Assembly: GCA_963834945.1 (NCBI GenBank)
Contig: CAWIDT010000007.1
Location: 186,001-250,000, forward strand
DNA: 64,000 nt
Source of the DNA: R-RK-3 sp963834945
Lineage (GTDB): Bacteria; Pseudomonadota; Alphaproteobacteria; Rhizobiales; Rhodomicrobiaceae
Direction of reading: 5' to 3'
In this document: piece after piece, positions 9,808 to 18,622 of the stretch
How positions within the stretch are numbered: position 1 is the stretch's first letter
Layout: the number at the start of each line of letters is the position of its first letter
Notes under the pieces: model-generated
Seen by the model: the letters and a program-made list of their open reading frames with translations, nothing else
Told to the model about the DNA's origin: nothing
Database searches by the model: none
Program-made: the position numbers and the translations under genes

Positions 9808-10062
9808 TCAGGCGTGGCCGCCCTCGCCCCCTGAAGGGTCATCGATGCGGTCGCCGCGGCCTTCGCCATCTTCGTCGGCATCGGGAGCGCCGGGGATGAC
9901 ATAGGTGCCTTTCAGCCAGCGGCCGAGATCGACATCGGCGCAGCGCTTGGAACAGAATGGCCGGTATTCCTGGGCGCGCGGCTTGCCGCAAATCGGGCAG
10001 CTCGGGACGGTTGCGGCGCCTCCCGCTCCGGCGCTTTTCGGCTTGCCGGTCTTCTGCGTCAT
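9808..10062 (-). CDS. yacG: DNA gyrase inhibitor YacG, zinc-binding
   Basis: 84 residues. Two Cys pairs (CPICGK and CSKRC) form the zinc ribbon, followed by the family signature DLGRWL. YacG binds GyrB and blocks gyrase activity in studied bacteria. The start overlaps the stop of maf by ATGA, so the two are translationally coupled. The acidic C-terminal tail (residues ~60-84) is longer than the minimal domain. tRNA-Phe lies downstream. Confidence 0.93.
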   Translation of the reverse strand: MTQKTGKPKSAGAGGAATVPSCPICGKPRAQEYRPFCSKRCADVDLGRWLKGTYVIPGAPDADEDGEGRGDRIDDPSGGEGGHA

Positions 10063-10793
10063 ACGGCGTCCACTTCCGCGCGGTTGAGCCAGTTGAAATA
10101 GACGGGAAAGCCTTCGCCCGAAAGCAGGCTCACCACTTCGATGAGAGGCAAACCCACCACGTTGGAATAGGATCCGACGATTTTCTCGATGAATGCCCCA
10201 GCGATGCCCTGGATCGCGTAGCCGCCGGCCTTACCGCGCCATTCGCCGCAGGCCAGATAGCTGTCTACCTCCTCACGGTTGAGGCGCTTCAGCCGCACGC
10301 GGGTCTCGACGGTGCGCATGCGGATGTTGCCTTCGGGCGTGGCGAGGCAAACGGCGGTGTAGACCTTGTGCGTGCGGCCGGACAGGGTGGCGAGGGCTTT
10401 GGCCGCCTCGTCGAGATATTCGGGCTTGCCGATGGACAGGCGGCCGATCGCCACCACCGTGTCGGCGGCCAGCACGAACGCGTCGCGCAATTCGGGTTCC
10501 CGCTGCAACCTTTCGCGCGAGGCCAGTGCCTTGGCCTTGGCGAGGCGCTGGGCAAGCGTGCGCGGCCTTTCGCCTTTTTTCGGCGTTTCGTCGATTGAAG
10601 CCGGGCGGAGCGCCTGCGGCTCGATGCCCACCTGCTCAAGCAGAGCCAGGCGCCGGGGCGAGGCGCTGGCCAGCACCAGCTTGTAGCTTGCGACGACGCG
10701 CTTTTTGCCCCTTCCGGCCTTAAGGTCGATGGGGGACTGGGCGCTCGCATCGGCATTCAGCGCGGCGATGGATGCGGTCTTCGGTAGGATCAT
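10059..10793 (-). CDS. maf: Maf-family nucleoside triphosphate pyrophosphatase
   Basis: SASPRR near residue 44, a conserved DET, AADT in the middle and the IQGIAGAFIEKIVGSYSNVV block identify a Maf house-cleaning pyrophosphatase, which removes modified or non-canonical nucleotides. The first ATG gives 244 residues, with ~37 residues before the usual beginning of the domain. No better in-frame start with a ribosome-binding site is visible closer to the domain, so the N-terminus is uncertain. It is coupled to yacG by a 4-base overlap. infA, often next to maf in this order, is 11.7 kb away here. Confidence 0.92.
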   Translation of the reverse strand: MILPKTASIAALNADASAQSPIDLKAGRGKKRVVASYKLVLASASPRRLALLEQVGIEPQALRPASIDETPKKGERPRTLAQRLAKAKALASRERLQREPELRDAFVLAADTVVAIGRLSIGKPEYLDEAAKALATLSGRTHKVYTAVCLATPEGNIRMRTVETRVRLKRLNREEVDSYLACGEWRGKAGGYAIQGIAGAFIEKIVGSYSNVVGLPLIEVVSLLSGEGFPVYFNWLNRAEVDAV

Positions 10794-11074
10794 AGGCTGT
10801 CGTTTCCAAAAGAACGTCTCCCAGCCTCCTGCAAGGTGGTGCTTCGCAGGGAGGGGCGGCGTTTTGCGGCGCGCCGGGGTGCTTCGCCCGCAGATTGGCC
10901 GCTGGTGGCGACGAAATCAAGCGTCCGTTCAACGGGCTCAACATGCGGCGTTCGCGGCGTGCAATCGCTTTTTGGCCCGGCGTGCATGTACATCTTCAAT
11001 ATCGTTCCGCTTTGCTATAGTCTTGGTTCTTGGCCCAAACCGAGACCTGCAAGAGCCTGTGAGAGTTACAGCAA

Positions 11075-11632
11075 ATGTTGCGCATGAATCGGAAGATGTC
11101 GCAGCTGATTTTGATAGACATACAAGATAAGGTAATGGCGCCAATTGGCGACAGCGCGCGTCTGATCGACATATTGGCAAGGCTGGTCAAGATTGCCCGG
11201 CGTCTGGACGTACCGATAACCGTCACGGAGCACTATCCGGACGGGCTGGGACCGACCGTTCAGCGGCTGCTGCGCGAACTCGCGCCGGACACGCCGATTC
11301 TGCAAAAGCGGCATTTCTCCTGTCTGGCCGATAAGGTGCTGCACCTGCATCTGGACGATATCCGCGATACGGGGAGAGGGCAGGCGGTCGTCGCCGGGAT
11401 CGAGACACATGTCTGCGTGGCTCAGACGGCGCTCGATCTGATTCTCGACGGCTATCAGGTGTTCGTCGTCGCGGACGCGGTCGCCTCGCGCTCGCACGAA
11501 AGCCGCACCCTGGCGCTGCAACGGCTGCAACAGGCGGGCGCCGCTATCGTCGACAGCGAAATGGTGATGTTCGAGTGGCTGGAAAGCTCGGGCGCGCCCG
11601 AATTCAGGGATCTGCTTCCGTTGATCAAATGA
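11075..11632 (+). CDS. Isochorismatase-family cysteine hydrolase
   Basis: 185 residues with the cysteine-hydrolase triad in place: Asp15 (LILIDIQ), Lys78 (ILQKRHFS) and Cys114 (THVCVAQTALD). The cis-peptide region VVAGIETHVC is intact. Such enzymes cleave amide, carbamate or vinyl-ether bonds, and the substrate cannot be told from sequence. An alternative start is the ATG at 11096. A strong terminator lies 130 bases downstream, before sodB, so it appears monocistronic. Confidence 0.85.
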   Translation: MLRMNRKMSQLILIDIQDKVMAPIGDSARLIDILARLVKIARRLDVPITVTEHYPDGLGPTVQRLLRELAPDTPILQKRHFSCLADKVLHLHLDDIRDTGRGQAVVAGIETHVCVAQTALDLILDGYQVFVVADAVASRSHESRTLALQRLQQAGAAIVDSEMVMFEWLESSGAPEFRDLLPLIK

Positions 11633-11762
11633 ACGGACTTGCGCTCCGCCAATCCGACCGGGAGCTGAACGCATCATTCATGGGCGGTTCATTGGTACTG
11701 CCGCATTCTTCCTCTTGTCTGATCCCTGTGTCATCCAACGAACCTTTCCTCGGCAACATCTA

Positions 11763-11801
11763 GGGGCATGAAATTCAGGGATTTCATGCCCCGGCCTTTT
11801 T
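11763..11801 (+). terminator. Rho-independent terminator
   Basis: Perfect 12-bp stem GGGGCATGAAAT / ATTTCATGCCCC with a 6-base loop, followed by GGCC and a T5 run. It separates the isochorismatase-like gene from sodB. Confidence 0.85.
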
Positions 11802-11876
11802 GCTCTCCCCTTGCCTCTTCGACCCTCAGTGTCTACGTTGGCCCATAAGGCCCAGCCAAAGATCGAGGAGAGCGCC

Positions 11877-12473
11877 ATGGCATTCGAATTACCCGAACTT
11901 CCGTATGCCTATGATGCGTTGAAGCCCTATATGTCGGCCGAAACGCTTGAATATCATCACGACAAGCATCACAAAGCCTATGTCGACAACGGCAACAAGC
12001 TGCTGGAGGGATCTGGCCTTGAGGGCAAGTCCCTGGAGGAGATCGTCAAAGCTTCCTTTGGCACCAATCAGCCGCTGTTCAACAATGCCGGGCAGCATTA
12101 CAACCACATTCACTTCTGGAAATGGATGAAGCCGGGCGGCGGCGGCACCAAGGTTCCGGGCACCCTTCAGGCCAGGATCGACAGTGATCTCGGCGGCTTC
12201 GACAAATTCCGCACCGACTTCATCGAGGCCGGAAAGGGCCAGTTCGGCTCGGGCTGGGCGTGGCTGGCGGTGAAGGACGGCAAGCTGCAGGTGATGAAGA
12301 CGCCGAACGGCGAAAATCCGCTGGTTCATGGCGCCAAGCCGCTTTTGGGCGTCGATGTCTGGGAGCACTCCTATTACATCGACTACCGCAATGCGCGGCC
12401 GAAATATCTGGAGGCCTGGTTCGACAATCTGGTGAACTGGGAACATGTCGAGGAGATGCTCTCCGCCGCGTGA
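11877..12473 (+). CDS. sodB: Superoxide dismutase, Fe type
   Basis: The start at 11877 (MAFELPEL) follows GAGGAG. An upstream in-frame start would run back to the terminator. The 198 residues carry the four metal ligands His27, His77 (QHYNHIHFW), Asp160 and His164 (DVWEHSYYIDY). The Gln in NNAGQ is the outer-sphere glutamine position typical of Fe-dependent enzymes, so iron is the likelier metal. It converts superoxide to H2O2 and O2 in the cytoplasm. It is flanked by terminators on both sides, so it is a single-gene transcript. Confidence 0.95.
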   Translation: MAFELPELPYAYDALKPYMSAETLEYHHDKHHKAYVDNGNKLLEGSGLEGKSLEEIVKASFGTNQPLFNNAGQHYNHIHFWKWMKPGGGGTKVPGTLQARIDSDLGGFDKFRTDFIEAGKGQFGSGWAWLAVKDGKLQVMKTPNGENPLVHGAKPLLGVDVWEHSYYIDYRNARPKYLEAWFDNLVNWEHVEEMLSAA

Positions 12474-12515
12474 TGAAAAATCCGCGAGGTCGGTACTCTC
12501 ACTGAACGTTTGACA

Positions 12516-12554
12516 TCCCAGCATGAAAGTCGACGTTTTTCATGCTGGGATTTT
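12516..12554 (+). terminator. Rho-independent terminator of sodB
   Basis: Perfect 12-bp stem TCCCAGCATGAA / TTCATGCTGGGA with an 11-base loop and a following TTTT, 42 bases after the sodB stop codon. Confidence 0.85.
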
Positions 12555-12650
12555 GATATGCTTCGCAAAGCTTCCCCTGGCTGGACGGCGCGACCTTGCG
12601 TCTTACGCTTTTGCGGCGTGTTGTCGGTCATCGGATCAGTTCGACCATAC

Positions 12651-12754
12651 TAGAGCGTTTTCCAGCAAAGTGGACGCCGGTTCGCGTCGAGAAAATGCGA
12701 CAAAACGAAGAATTAGAGCCGCGCTCCGATTCAATCGGAGCGGAAAAGGCTCTA
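12651..12754. repeat. 104-bp MITE, TA-flanked, inserted in a stop codon
   Basis: Runs from TAGAGCG to GGCTCTA with TA at each end. Inside are AGTGGACGCCGGTT and a hairpin GCTCCGATT-C-AATCGGAGC. It is nearly identical to the elements at 21576-21679 and 49624-49727, all exactly 104 bp. Its right end supplies the TAG stop of the small minus-strand gene at 12752-12991. Excising the MITE and one TA leaves GGC-TAG-TAT in that gene's sense, so the original stop was also TAG. Confidence 0.8.
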
Positions 12755-12991
12755 GCCCGTGGCGGCTCGCCACCGCTTGCTGTCCTTGCCAGATATGGCC
12801 TCCAGTGACGCAAGATTTAATAGATGCTCCAGCACCTTCTCGTCGTTTTTAGCAGCGAGTGCGGAAAGCTCGGATGCCATCGCAGCAATATACTCCAAAA
12901 ATTGCGTGCGATGCAGTGCAACCACCTCGGTGGCAATTTTTTTAGTTTTATGTGTGCGTATAAGTTTTATGTTCTGCGTGTGAATTTGCAT
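12752..12991 (-). CDS. Small protein of unknown function, ends at a MITE
   Basis: 79 residues, with a basic N-terminus and a helical C-terminal half (FLEYIAAMASELSALAAKN ... LLNLASLEAISGK). Small proteins with a similar SEL--LA-----LLDMA-LEA pattern are widespread in Alphaproteobacteria, which supports a real gene. The TAG stop is the terminal TAG of the MITE at 12651-12754. A shorter start at the internal Met of MASELSAL is possible. Function unknown. Confidence 0.55.
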   Translation of the reverse strand: MQIHTQNIKLIRTHKTKKIATEVVALHRTQFLEYIAAMASELSALAAKNDEKVLEHLLNLASLEAISGKDSKRWRAATG

Positions 12992-13460
12992 AATGCTTCC
13001 AATAAGCTAACCGCTTGAACGTCTTTTTGCTCTTAACTGGCTCTATTTTGCCCAAATCGCGCGGTCGATACAGTTGGATTTCTACCTAACTAAGTTTTTC
13101 AACCCCGAAAAGGTCATGAAAAGGCCTTATTGCCCGAAGCGGTTACGGCACCCACGCTCCCATTTGGGGATGATTATCGGGACGAAGCCTCAATTCCTTC
13201 GACTGGCGTCACGAATCAGTGAGCGCGATGCGAAGCTGGGGATAAGTCTCTCAAAACGCTGCACGATCTGGTGAATTGGCTTAAAGCGCGCGCCTCGGAT
13301 ATCACCATACCCGATGAATTTTGGAGATTCGGGCCCGCTGCAACTCGCCTTTGCGGGCGCTATTGTGGGAAACAAGTTTCGGTCATTATCGAATTCTTTC
13401 TACCTCATAGGCTTTTCCCCCCAGATCGGTTAAGCATGCGACGCTAATGGGACCGCTTGC
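12992..13460. other. No gene supported
   Basis: About 470 bases of lower-GC sequence before the patatin-like gene. Short open frames exist (e.g. 13074-13274) but have no ribosome-binding site, motif or conserved pattern. The promoter of the 13461 gene should lie in its last part. Confidence 0.4.
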
Positions 13461-15314
13461 ATGGCAGGACACGAACGAATGCGACACAAATCTCCAGCCG
13501 AATGGCTGAGGAGTGTGCGTGCATTCGAGGCCATGCCGGACGCGGTGCTTAAGCGCCTCTATGCCGAATGTCATCTCCAGAGCGTCGAACGCAGCGAGAC
13601 GCTGGTGAAGGCGGGCGAGGTGCCCGATGCGCTGCACATCGTCACCTCCGGCCGCTTCCGCACCTCACGCTTCGCCAGCGAGCCCGGCAGGGCCGAGATG
13701 GGGCCCGGCGCGGTTCTGGCCGAGACGGCGTTTCTGACCCGCGAAGCGCATGACACCGCGATCATGGCGGTACGCTCCAGCATCGTGTTGAAGCTCGAAT
13801 GGGAAAGCTTCAAGGCTCTGGCCGAGGCCGCCCCGGATGTCTGGCAAGGCGCCATCCGCAGCCTCGTTCACACGCAAGGCAAGGTGCCCGCCCTGCCGCG
13901 CAGCCATGCGGACAGGGCGCGTTCATTGGCGATATGCCCGGCAGGCGACGAAACGGTTCCGGCCGATTTCGCCGCACGCCTCGCCGGGGCCATCGAACAC
14001 CGCGCCGAATGCCAGATCCTGTCATCGGAGGGTTTGGGCCAGGACCTTCCCGGCGGCATCGCGCTGGACGATCCGCAAGTGGTGCACTGGCTGAAGGAGC
14101 AGGAAAGCCGCTTCGAGGTCATCATCCTCGTCACCGATCCCGAGCCGACGCCTTGGACGGAACGCGCCCTCGCCGAAGCCGACGAAATCTGCCTGATCGG
14201 CACGCATGATGGCGGGCGTCTCGGCTCGCCGGTGCCGCTGGGGCCGGTGGAGGAACTGGCCTTCGAGATGCGGGGCGCCGATGCCTGCCGGCTGGCGCTT
14301 ATGCACGATCCCAGGCGCGGGACCGCGATCGCCGGAACGCGGCGCTGGCTGGAATACCGGCCGGTGCGCTCGCATCACCATCTGAGGCCCAATCAGGGCA
14401 AGGATTTCGAGCGGCTGGCGCGGTTCCTGCTGGGCCAGTCGACGGGGTTTTTCGCCTCGGCCGCCGGCGTATTCGGCGCGGCGACGCTGGGCATCTTCAA
14501 GGCGGTGCAAGCCTCAGGCTTCGAGCCGGACTGCTTTGGCGGCACCGGCGCCGGCACCGCGATCGCCGCCTGCCTTGCGCTTGGCATGGACCCCGACGAC
14601 ATCGATCAGCTCGTCGCTGAAATCATGGTCGACCGCCGGGCGCTGCGGCGCAAGAGCTGGCCGCTGTTCAGCCTCTACAATCCGCGCATTCTCGACCGGC
14701 TGATCCTGAAGCATTTTCCCGATACCGATCTTGCCGATCTGCCGGTTCCCTTCTATGCCGCGTCGGCCAATCTTTCCACCGGCAAGCCGCACATCCATAG
14801 CCTGGGCAATCTGCAAGTGGCGGTCCGAGCGAACTGGACCTTTCCCGGATTGCTGCCGCCCTTCGTCGACGAAGAGGGGCAGATGCTCATCGATGGGAGC
14901 TGCATCAGCCCGCCGCCGATGCAGCCGATGCATCGCCTCAATGCCGGGCCGAATGTGGTGGCGCGTGCCGCGATCCCGCCCTTCGGCAAATCGCCGGTGC
15001 GCTATCGCGATTTGCCCGCCTGGCAAAAGCAGGTCCGCGGACGGCTCCCCTGGCAAAAACCGCCGGAGGGGCCAAGCCTGCCATCCTTCGAAGCCGTGCT
15101 GACGGCCGCGAGCGACCGGAACGGCGACGAGCGAGACTGGCTCGGGCCACTCGACATGCTGCTCGCCGGGCCAATTCCGCACGGCACCGATGTGCTGGCA
15201 TGGGGGGAGCATAGCCGGCTGAAGGATCTGACCTACCAATGGGCGCTGAACGAACTTGAAAAGCGTGCCGCCGCCGGTAATCTGCCGCTCGTCGCCGCTA
15301 TCCCGACAAGCTGA
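13461..15314 (+). CDS. Cyclic-nucleotide-binding domain / patatin-like protein with altered catalytic serine
   Basis: 617 residues. Residues ~20-130 are a cyclic-nucleotide-binding-type beta roll (ETLVKAGEVPDALHIVTSGR ... GAVLAETAFLT). A ~180-residue Rossmann-like region follows. From ~330 comes a patatin-like domain, as in RssA/NTE-type lysophospholipases. The nucleophile motif GxSxG reads GTGAG at 361-365, so Gly363 replaces serine, and the usual Gly-rich oxyanion loop is also changed (SAAGVFGAATLG). The Asp of the DG motif is kept (Asp478, IDGS). It is therefore probably not a classical serine lipase. An alternative start is ATG 13479. It stands alone, upstream of a small sugar transporter gene. 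Confidence 0.8.
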   Translation: MAGHERMRHKSPAEWLRSVRAFEAMPDAVLKRLYAECHLQSVERSETLVKAGEVPDALHIVTSGRFRTSRFASEPGRAEMGPGAVLAETAFLTREAHDTAIMAVRSSIVLKLEWESFKALAEAAPDVWQGAIRSLVHTQGKVPALPRSHADRARSLAICPAGDETVPADFAARLAGAIEHRAECQILSSEGLGQDLPGGIALDDPQVVHWLKEQESRFEVIILVTDPEPTPWTERALAEADEICLIGTHDGGRLGSPVPLGPVEELAFEMRGADACRLALMHDPRRGTAIAGTRRWLEYRPVRSHHHLRPNQGKDFERLARFLLGQSTGFFASAAGVFGAATLGIFKAVQASGFEPDCFGGTGAGTAIAACLALGMDPDDIDQLVAEIMVDRRALRRKSWPLFSLYNPRILDRLILKHFPDTDLADLPVPFYAASANLSTGKPHIHSLGNLQVAVRANWTFPGLLPPFVDEEGQMLIDGSCISPPPMQPMHRLNAGPNVVARAAIPPFGKSPVRYRDLPAWQKQVRGRLPWQKPPEGPSLPSFEAVLTAASDRNGDERDWLGPLDMLLAGPIPHGTDVLAWGEHSRLKDLTYQWALNELEKRAAAGNLPLVAAIPTS

Positions 15315-15449
15315 CGAGACGCCCGATGCCAGTTCAACTCTCCACCACCCATGTATAACGCTGCCGCGCGGACCCATATTGTCGGCGTAGGTGAACGGCG
15401 CCGCGACCATGCGAGGCTCAGCGTCCTGCCTCGAAATTAGGAAATACAC

Positions 15450-15719
15450 ATGCAATCGGCATGGACGGATCTGGTCGGCGCGATCGCGGCGATCCTCACA
15501 ACCGCTGCGTTTTTTCCGCAAGCTGTCAAAACCCTTCGGACCCGCGACGCAAGCGGGCTTTCGCTCACCATGTACGCGCTGCTGCTCTGCGGCGTGACGC
15601 TTTGGCTGGTCTACGGCGTCATCCTCGGCAGTTGGCCGCTGATCCTGTCCAATGCGATCGTGCTGGTGCCGCAAAGCCTGGTCATGGCGATGCTGCTGCG
15701 GCGGCAGCGGGCCAAGTAA
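15450..15719 (+). CDS. SemiSWEET-family sugar transporter (PQ-loop)
   Basis: 89 residues forming three transmembrane helices, the usual half-unit size for a protein that works as a dimer. The PQ motif is in helix 1 (AAFFPQAVKTLRTRDASGLS), followed by the conserved S-L-M-Y helix 2 (LTMYALLLCGVTLWLVYG) and an N-A-I helix 3. It mediates facilitated sugar movement across the inner membrane in characterised relatives. The start ATG is the only one that leaves the full first helix. Confidence 0.9.
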   Translation: MQSAWTDLVGAIAAILTTAAFFPQAVKTLRTRDASGLSLTMYALLLCGVTLWLVYGVILGSWPLILSNAIVLVPQSLVMAMLLRRQRAK

Positions 15720-15765
15720 TCCGCTGCGCGCTTTGATGCCTGCATCGGTTTTCTATGGGCTTATC

Positions 15766-15850
15766 AGTTTAGATACGAGCGGCCGTAGGGTTATCCTGTC
15801 CCCCCGGACGAAGCGTAGCGGAGATCCCGGGGGCCTAATCCCACCCGCAT
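15766..15850. repeat. Interspersed repeat, CCCCGGACGAAGCG type
   Basis: Contains CCCCCGGACGAAGCGTAGCG, then GAGATCCCGGGGG and GCCTAATCCCA. A related copy lies at 35290-35368. Both copies also share an upstream GTTTAGAT--G---GGCCGT segment. The CCCCGG/CCGGGG arms can pair. It sits just outside the left end of the IS66 element. Confidence 0.55.
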
Positions 15851-15946
15851 TGACTGCGGCGGCTGCATTGGTCCCCCGGCTCTAACGTAAGCGGGTCTCC
15901 GCCCCCACATTTCGTCCGGGCTCGGGTGATGGCGTAATGCCAGCCC

Positions 15947-16510
15947 ATGAGCGATCATTTTGACCATAAGCTTAAGCGTAAGCTTGCAAGCGACAGCGAT
16001 GAGACCGGCCACCGCGTCTCAAACGTGCGTCGGATCGAGCTGATCACGGGCGCCGGGCGGCGCCGCCGATGGTCGCGTGACGACAAGGCCCGCATCGTGG
16101 AGGAGAGCCTGAAGCCGGGCGCGACCGTGTCGGATGTGGCTCGGCGCAACGGGCTGAGCCCCCAGCAACTCTTCGCATGGCGTCGAGCGGCCCATGCGTT
16201 GTTCAATGAAGGCGCCGACAAGGATCACGTCGGACATTTTCCGGCCCCGCAGCATCGGAGGACGGGTCGGCAAACGCGGCTGTGCGGCAGCGGTGATGAG
16301 ATACCAGCGTTCGCGCCGGTGGTGATCGCGGCTCGTCGGGGCCGGCCCCCGAGCGCAAGCAAGGCGCCCGCGCCCTGTTCACCGCAACCGCCACTGGCCG
16401 GTTCAGGCACAGTCGAGATCGCGATCGGCGACGCGGTCGTGCGCATCCTCGGCCAGGTGGAGACTTCGGTGCTCGTCGCCGTGCTGCGTGCCGTGCGGAG
16501 GGCGTCATGA
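15947..16510 (+). CDS. tnpA: IS66 accessory protein TnpA
   Basis: 187 residues. The N-terminal half is a helix-turn-helix of the transposase-associated type (RRRWSRDDKARIVEESL, VSDVARRNGLSPQQLFAWRR). The C-terminus ends in the IS66-type segment VEIAIGDAVVRILG. TnpA acts with TnpB and TnpC in transposition of IS66 elements. The stop overlaps the tnpB start (ATGA). Confidence 0.92.
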   Translation: MSDHFDHKLKRKLASDSDETGHRVSNVRRIELITGAGRRRRWSRDDKARIVEESLKPGATVSDVARRNGLSPQQLFAWRRAAHALFNEGADKDHVGHFPAPQHRRTGRQTRLCGSGDEIPAFAPVVIAARRGRPPSASKAPAPCSPQPPLAGSGTVEIAIGDAVVRILGQVETSVLVAVLRAVRRAS

Positions 16511-16860
16511 TCACGGCGGGGGCGGAGATTCAGGTTCTCGTGGCGACGCGCCCCGTGGACTTCCGGAAGCAGGCCGACGGCCTCGCCGCGATTGTGCAGG
16601 AGGCGCTTGGCGCCAATCCATTCTGCGGCGCGGTCTATGTGTTCCGTTCCAAGAGGATGGATCGCGTGAAGCTGCTGTGGTGGGACGGGACCGGCATCTG
16701 CCTGATGACGAAGCGGCTGGAGAATGGCCAGTTCCGCTGGCCTCCCATCCAGGACGGGATGCTGAAGCTGTCGGCCGCGCAGCTATCCGCGCTGCTCGAA
16801 GGCGTCGCGTGGATGCAGGCAGAGCGCCGCGACGTCGTCCGTCCGAGTGCTGTGCAATGA
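16507..16860 (+). CDS. tnpB: IS66 accessory protein TnpB (IS66 Orf2-like)
   Basis: 117 residues with the family hallmarks: an N-terminal VLVATRPVDFRKQADGLAAI, then VYVFRSKRMDRVKLLWWDGT and a C-terminal FRWPPIQDG. It is full length for the family (~115 residues) and shows no damage. Its start overlaps tnpA by four bases. Confidence 0.95.
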   Translation: MITAGAEIQVLVATRPVDFRKQADGLAAIVQEALGANPFCGAVYVFRSKRMDRVKLLWWDGTGICLMTKRLENGQFRWPPIQDGMLKLSAAQLSALLEGVAWMQAERRDVVRPSAVQ

Positions 16861-16970
16861 TCGCGCGGCATGACGACTTACCCACAAGGTCGATGATGCG
16901 CGCAGCGCCAGAATCAGCAACGCTCTGGCTCTTTCTCGGCAAAACAGCCGCCCCAAAGCCAGCGCGAACC

Positions 16971-18582
16971 ATGATGGATGTGAGCGAAACGCTGCCCGAA
17001 AATATCAATGCTCTGCGGGCATTGATCCTGGCCGAGCGCGCAGCCCATGCCACTATCGTTGCAGAGCGCAATGCCATCAGCACCGAGCGCGACAAGCTCG
17101 CGGCTCGCAACGAGCGGCTGGTGGCGATCATCAAGGAGATCCGCCGCGCGCATTTCGGCCGCAAATCCGAGCGCATCACTGACGACCAGCTGGCGCTGGC
17201 GCTTGACGAGCTCGAGACCTCGCTCGCCAAGACCGAGGCAGAGGAGGAGAAGGCCGATCCCGCGCTCAAAACCGAGCGCACGCGAAAGCGCCGTGCCAGC
17301 CGCAACGAGACTTCTCGATCATCTGCCGCATGAAGAGGTGGTGATCGAGCCGGAGAGCAAGGTCTGCCCCTGCTGTGCCGGCGAGCTGCACGTCATCGGC
17401 GAGGATACCTCTAAGCGCCTGGACAAGGTTCCGGCCAAAGTGCGCGTGATCGTCACGCGGCGCCCGAAATACGCATGCCGAGCCTGCGAGAAGACCGGCG
17501 CGGACGATGTCGCCGGCATCATTCAAGCGCCGGCGCCGGCGCGGCTGATCGAGGGCGGCCTGCCCACCGAAGCCCTTGTGGCCGACGTGGTGGTGAGCAA
17601 GCACGCCGATCATTTGCCGCTCTATCGGCAATCGCAGATCTTGGCGCGTCACGGCGTCAGCATCGAGCGCTCGACGCTGGCGCAATGGGTCGGCGCCGCA
17701 GCCGCCGAGCTGCAGCCGCTGCACGATCATCTGATCGATCGGCTCAAAGCATCGCCGCGGCTGTTCTGCGATGAGACGCGCTGCCCCGTGCTCGACCCCG
17801 GCGCCGGCAAGACCAAGACCGGCTTCCTGTGGGCCATCGCCCGCGACGATCGGCCGTGGGGCGGCATCGATCCGCCTGCAGTGGCCTACAGCTATGCGCC
17901 CGGCCGCGGCGGCGAGCACGCCGTCAAATTGCTCGACGGCTTCAATGGCGTTTTGCAAGTCGACGGCTACTCTGTCTACAAGCAACTGGCAACGCCGACA
18001 CGGCCTGGCGGTCCGGTGACGCTCGCCTATTGTTGGAGCCACCTACGAAGGCAGTTCTATGAGGTCTATGTCGGCGGCAATGCACCGATCGCGACCCAGG
18101 CGCTGGCGCGCATCAAGCCGCTCTACGACATCGAAGCCGAGATCCGTGGCCTTCCGCCCGGCATCCGGCGCGCAATCCGCCAGGAGCGCTCCAAGCCGGT
18201 GATCGAGGCGATGAAACCTTGGTTCGAGGCGAGCCTTGCCAAGGTGTCGAAGGGCAGCAAGCTCGCCAAGGCGCTCCGCTACGGCCTCAACCACTGGGAC
18301 GGCCTTTGCCGCCTCCTGGACGACGGCCGCATCGAGATCGATTCCAACACCGTCGAGCGTTCGATCCGCGGTCTGGCTCTCACGAGAAAGAATGCATTGT
18401 TCGCCGGCCACGACCGCGGCGCCGTCGGCTGGGCGATGATCGCGTCGCTCCTTGAGACCTGCAAACTGAACCGGGTCGATCCATTGGCCTGGACCACCGA
18501 CGTGCTGACCAAGCTCGTCAACCGATGGCCGGCTTCCCGCATCGACGAACTGATGCCCTGGGCTTACGCAAAACCAGCCTGA
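16971..18582 (+). pseudogene. tnpC: IS66 transposase TnpC, frameshifted
   Basis: The N-terminal part (16971-17333) has the usual coiled-coil and the FGRKSER motif, then runs to a stop after RKRRASRNE. The rest is in another frame and contains the zinc-ribbon segment (CPCCAGEL ... CRACEK) and the DDE-type core (FCDETRCPVLDPGAG, LQVDGYSVYKQL, CWSHLRRQFYE, DSNTVERSIRGLAL). The frame change lies around 17300-17315, where a one-base insertion or two-base deletion would explain it. The C-terminus PWAY is intact. Without frameshifting no full transposase is made. Confidence 0.9.
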
Positions 18583-18622
18583 GCCGGAATCAAGGTGGGG
18601 TGGCTGGCCCGCTTACGCTCTA

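Larger units (their letters stand above)
15887..18616 (+). mobile_element. IS66-family insertion sequence, complete ends, 8-bp target duplication
   Basis: Terminal inverted repeats begin GTAAGCGGGTCTCCGCCCCC (left) and GTAAGCGGGCCAGCCACCCC (right, reverse complement). The 8 bases before the left end are GCTCTAAC. The right copy is GCTCTA...AC, interrupted by an IS630 element at 18623-19672, and reads GCTCTAAC once the IS630 and one TA are removed. So this is a genuine 8-bp duplication and the IS630 came later. Three genes, tnpA, tnpB and tnpC, lie in the usual order; tnpC is frameshifted, so this copy is probably not autonomous. Confidence 0.93.

Noticed and set aside
13074..13274. Short plus-strand open frame before the patatin-like gene
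   Set aside because: No ribosome-binding site, no motif, atypical composition.
14514..15674. Long minus-strand open frame (386 codons) opposite the patatin-like gene
   Set aside because: It lies entirely antisense to a gene with clear domains, has Arg/Gln/His-rich composition typical of GC-rich shadows, and shows no motif.
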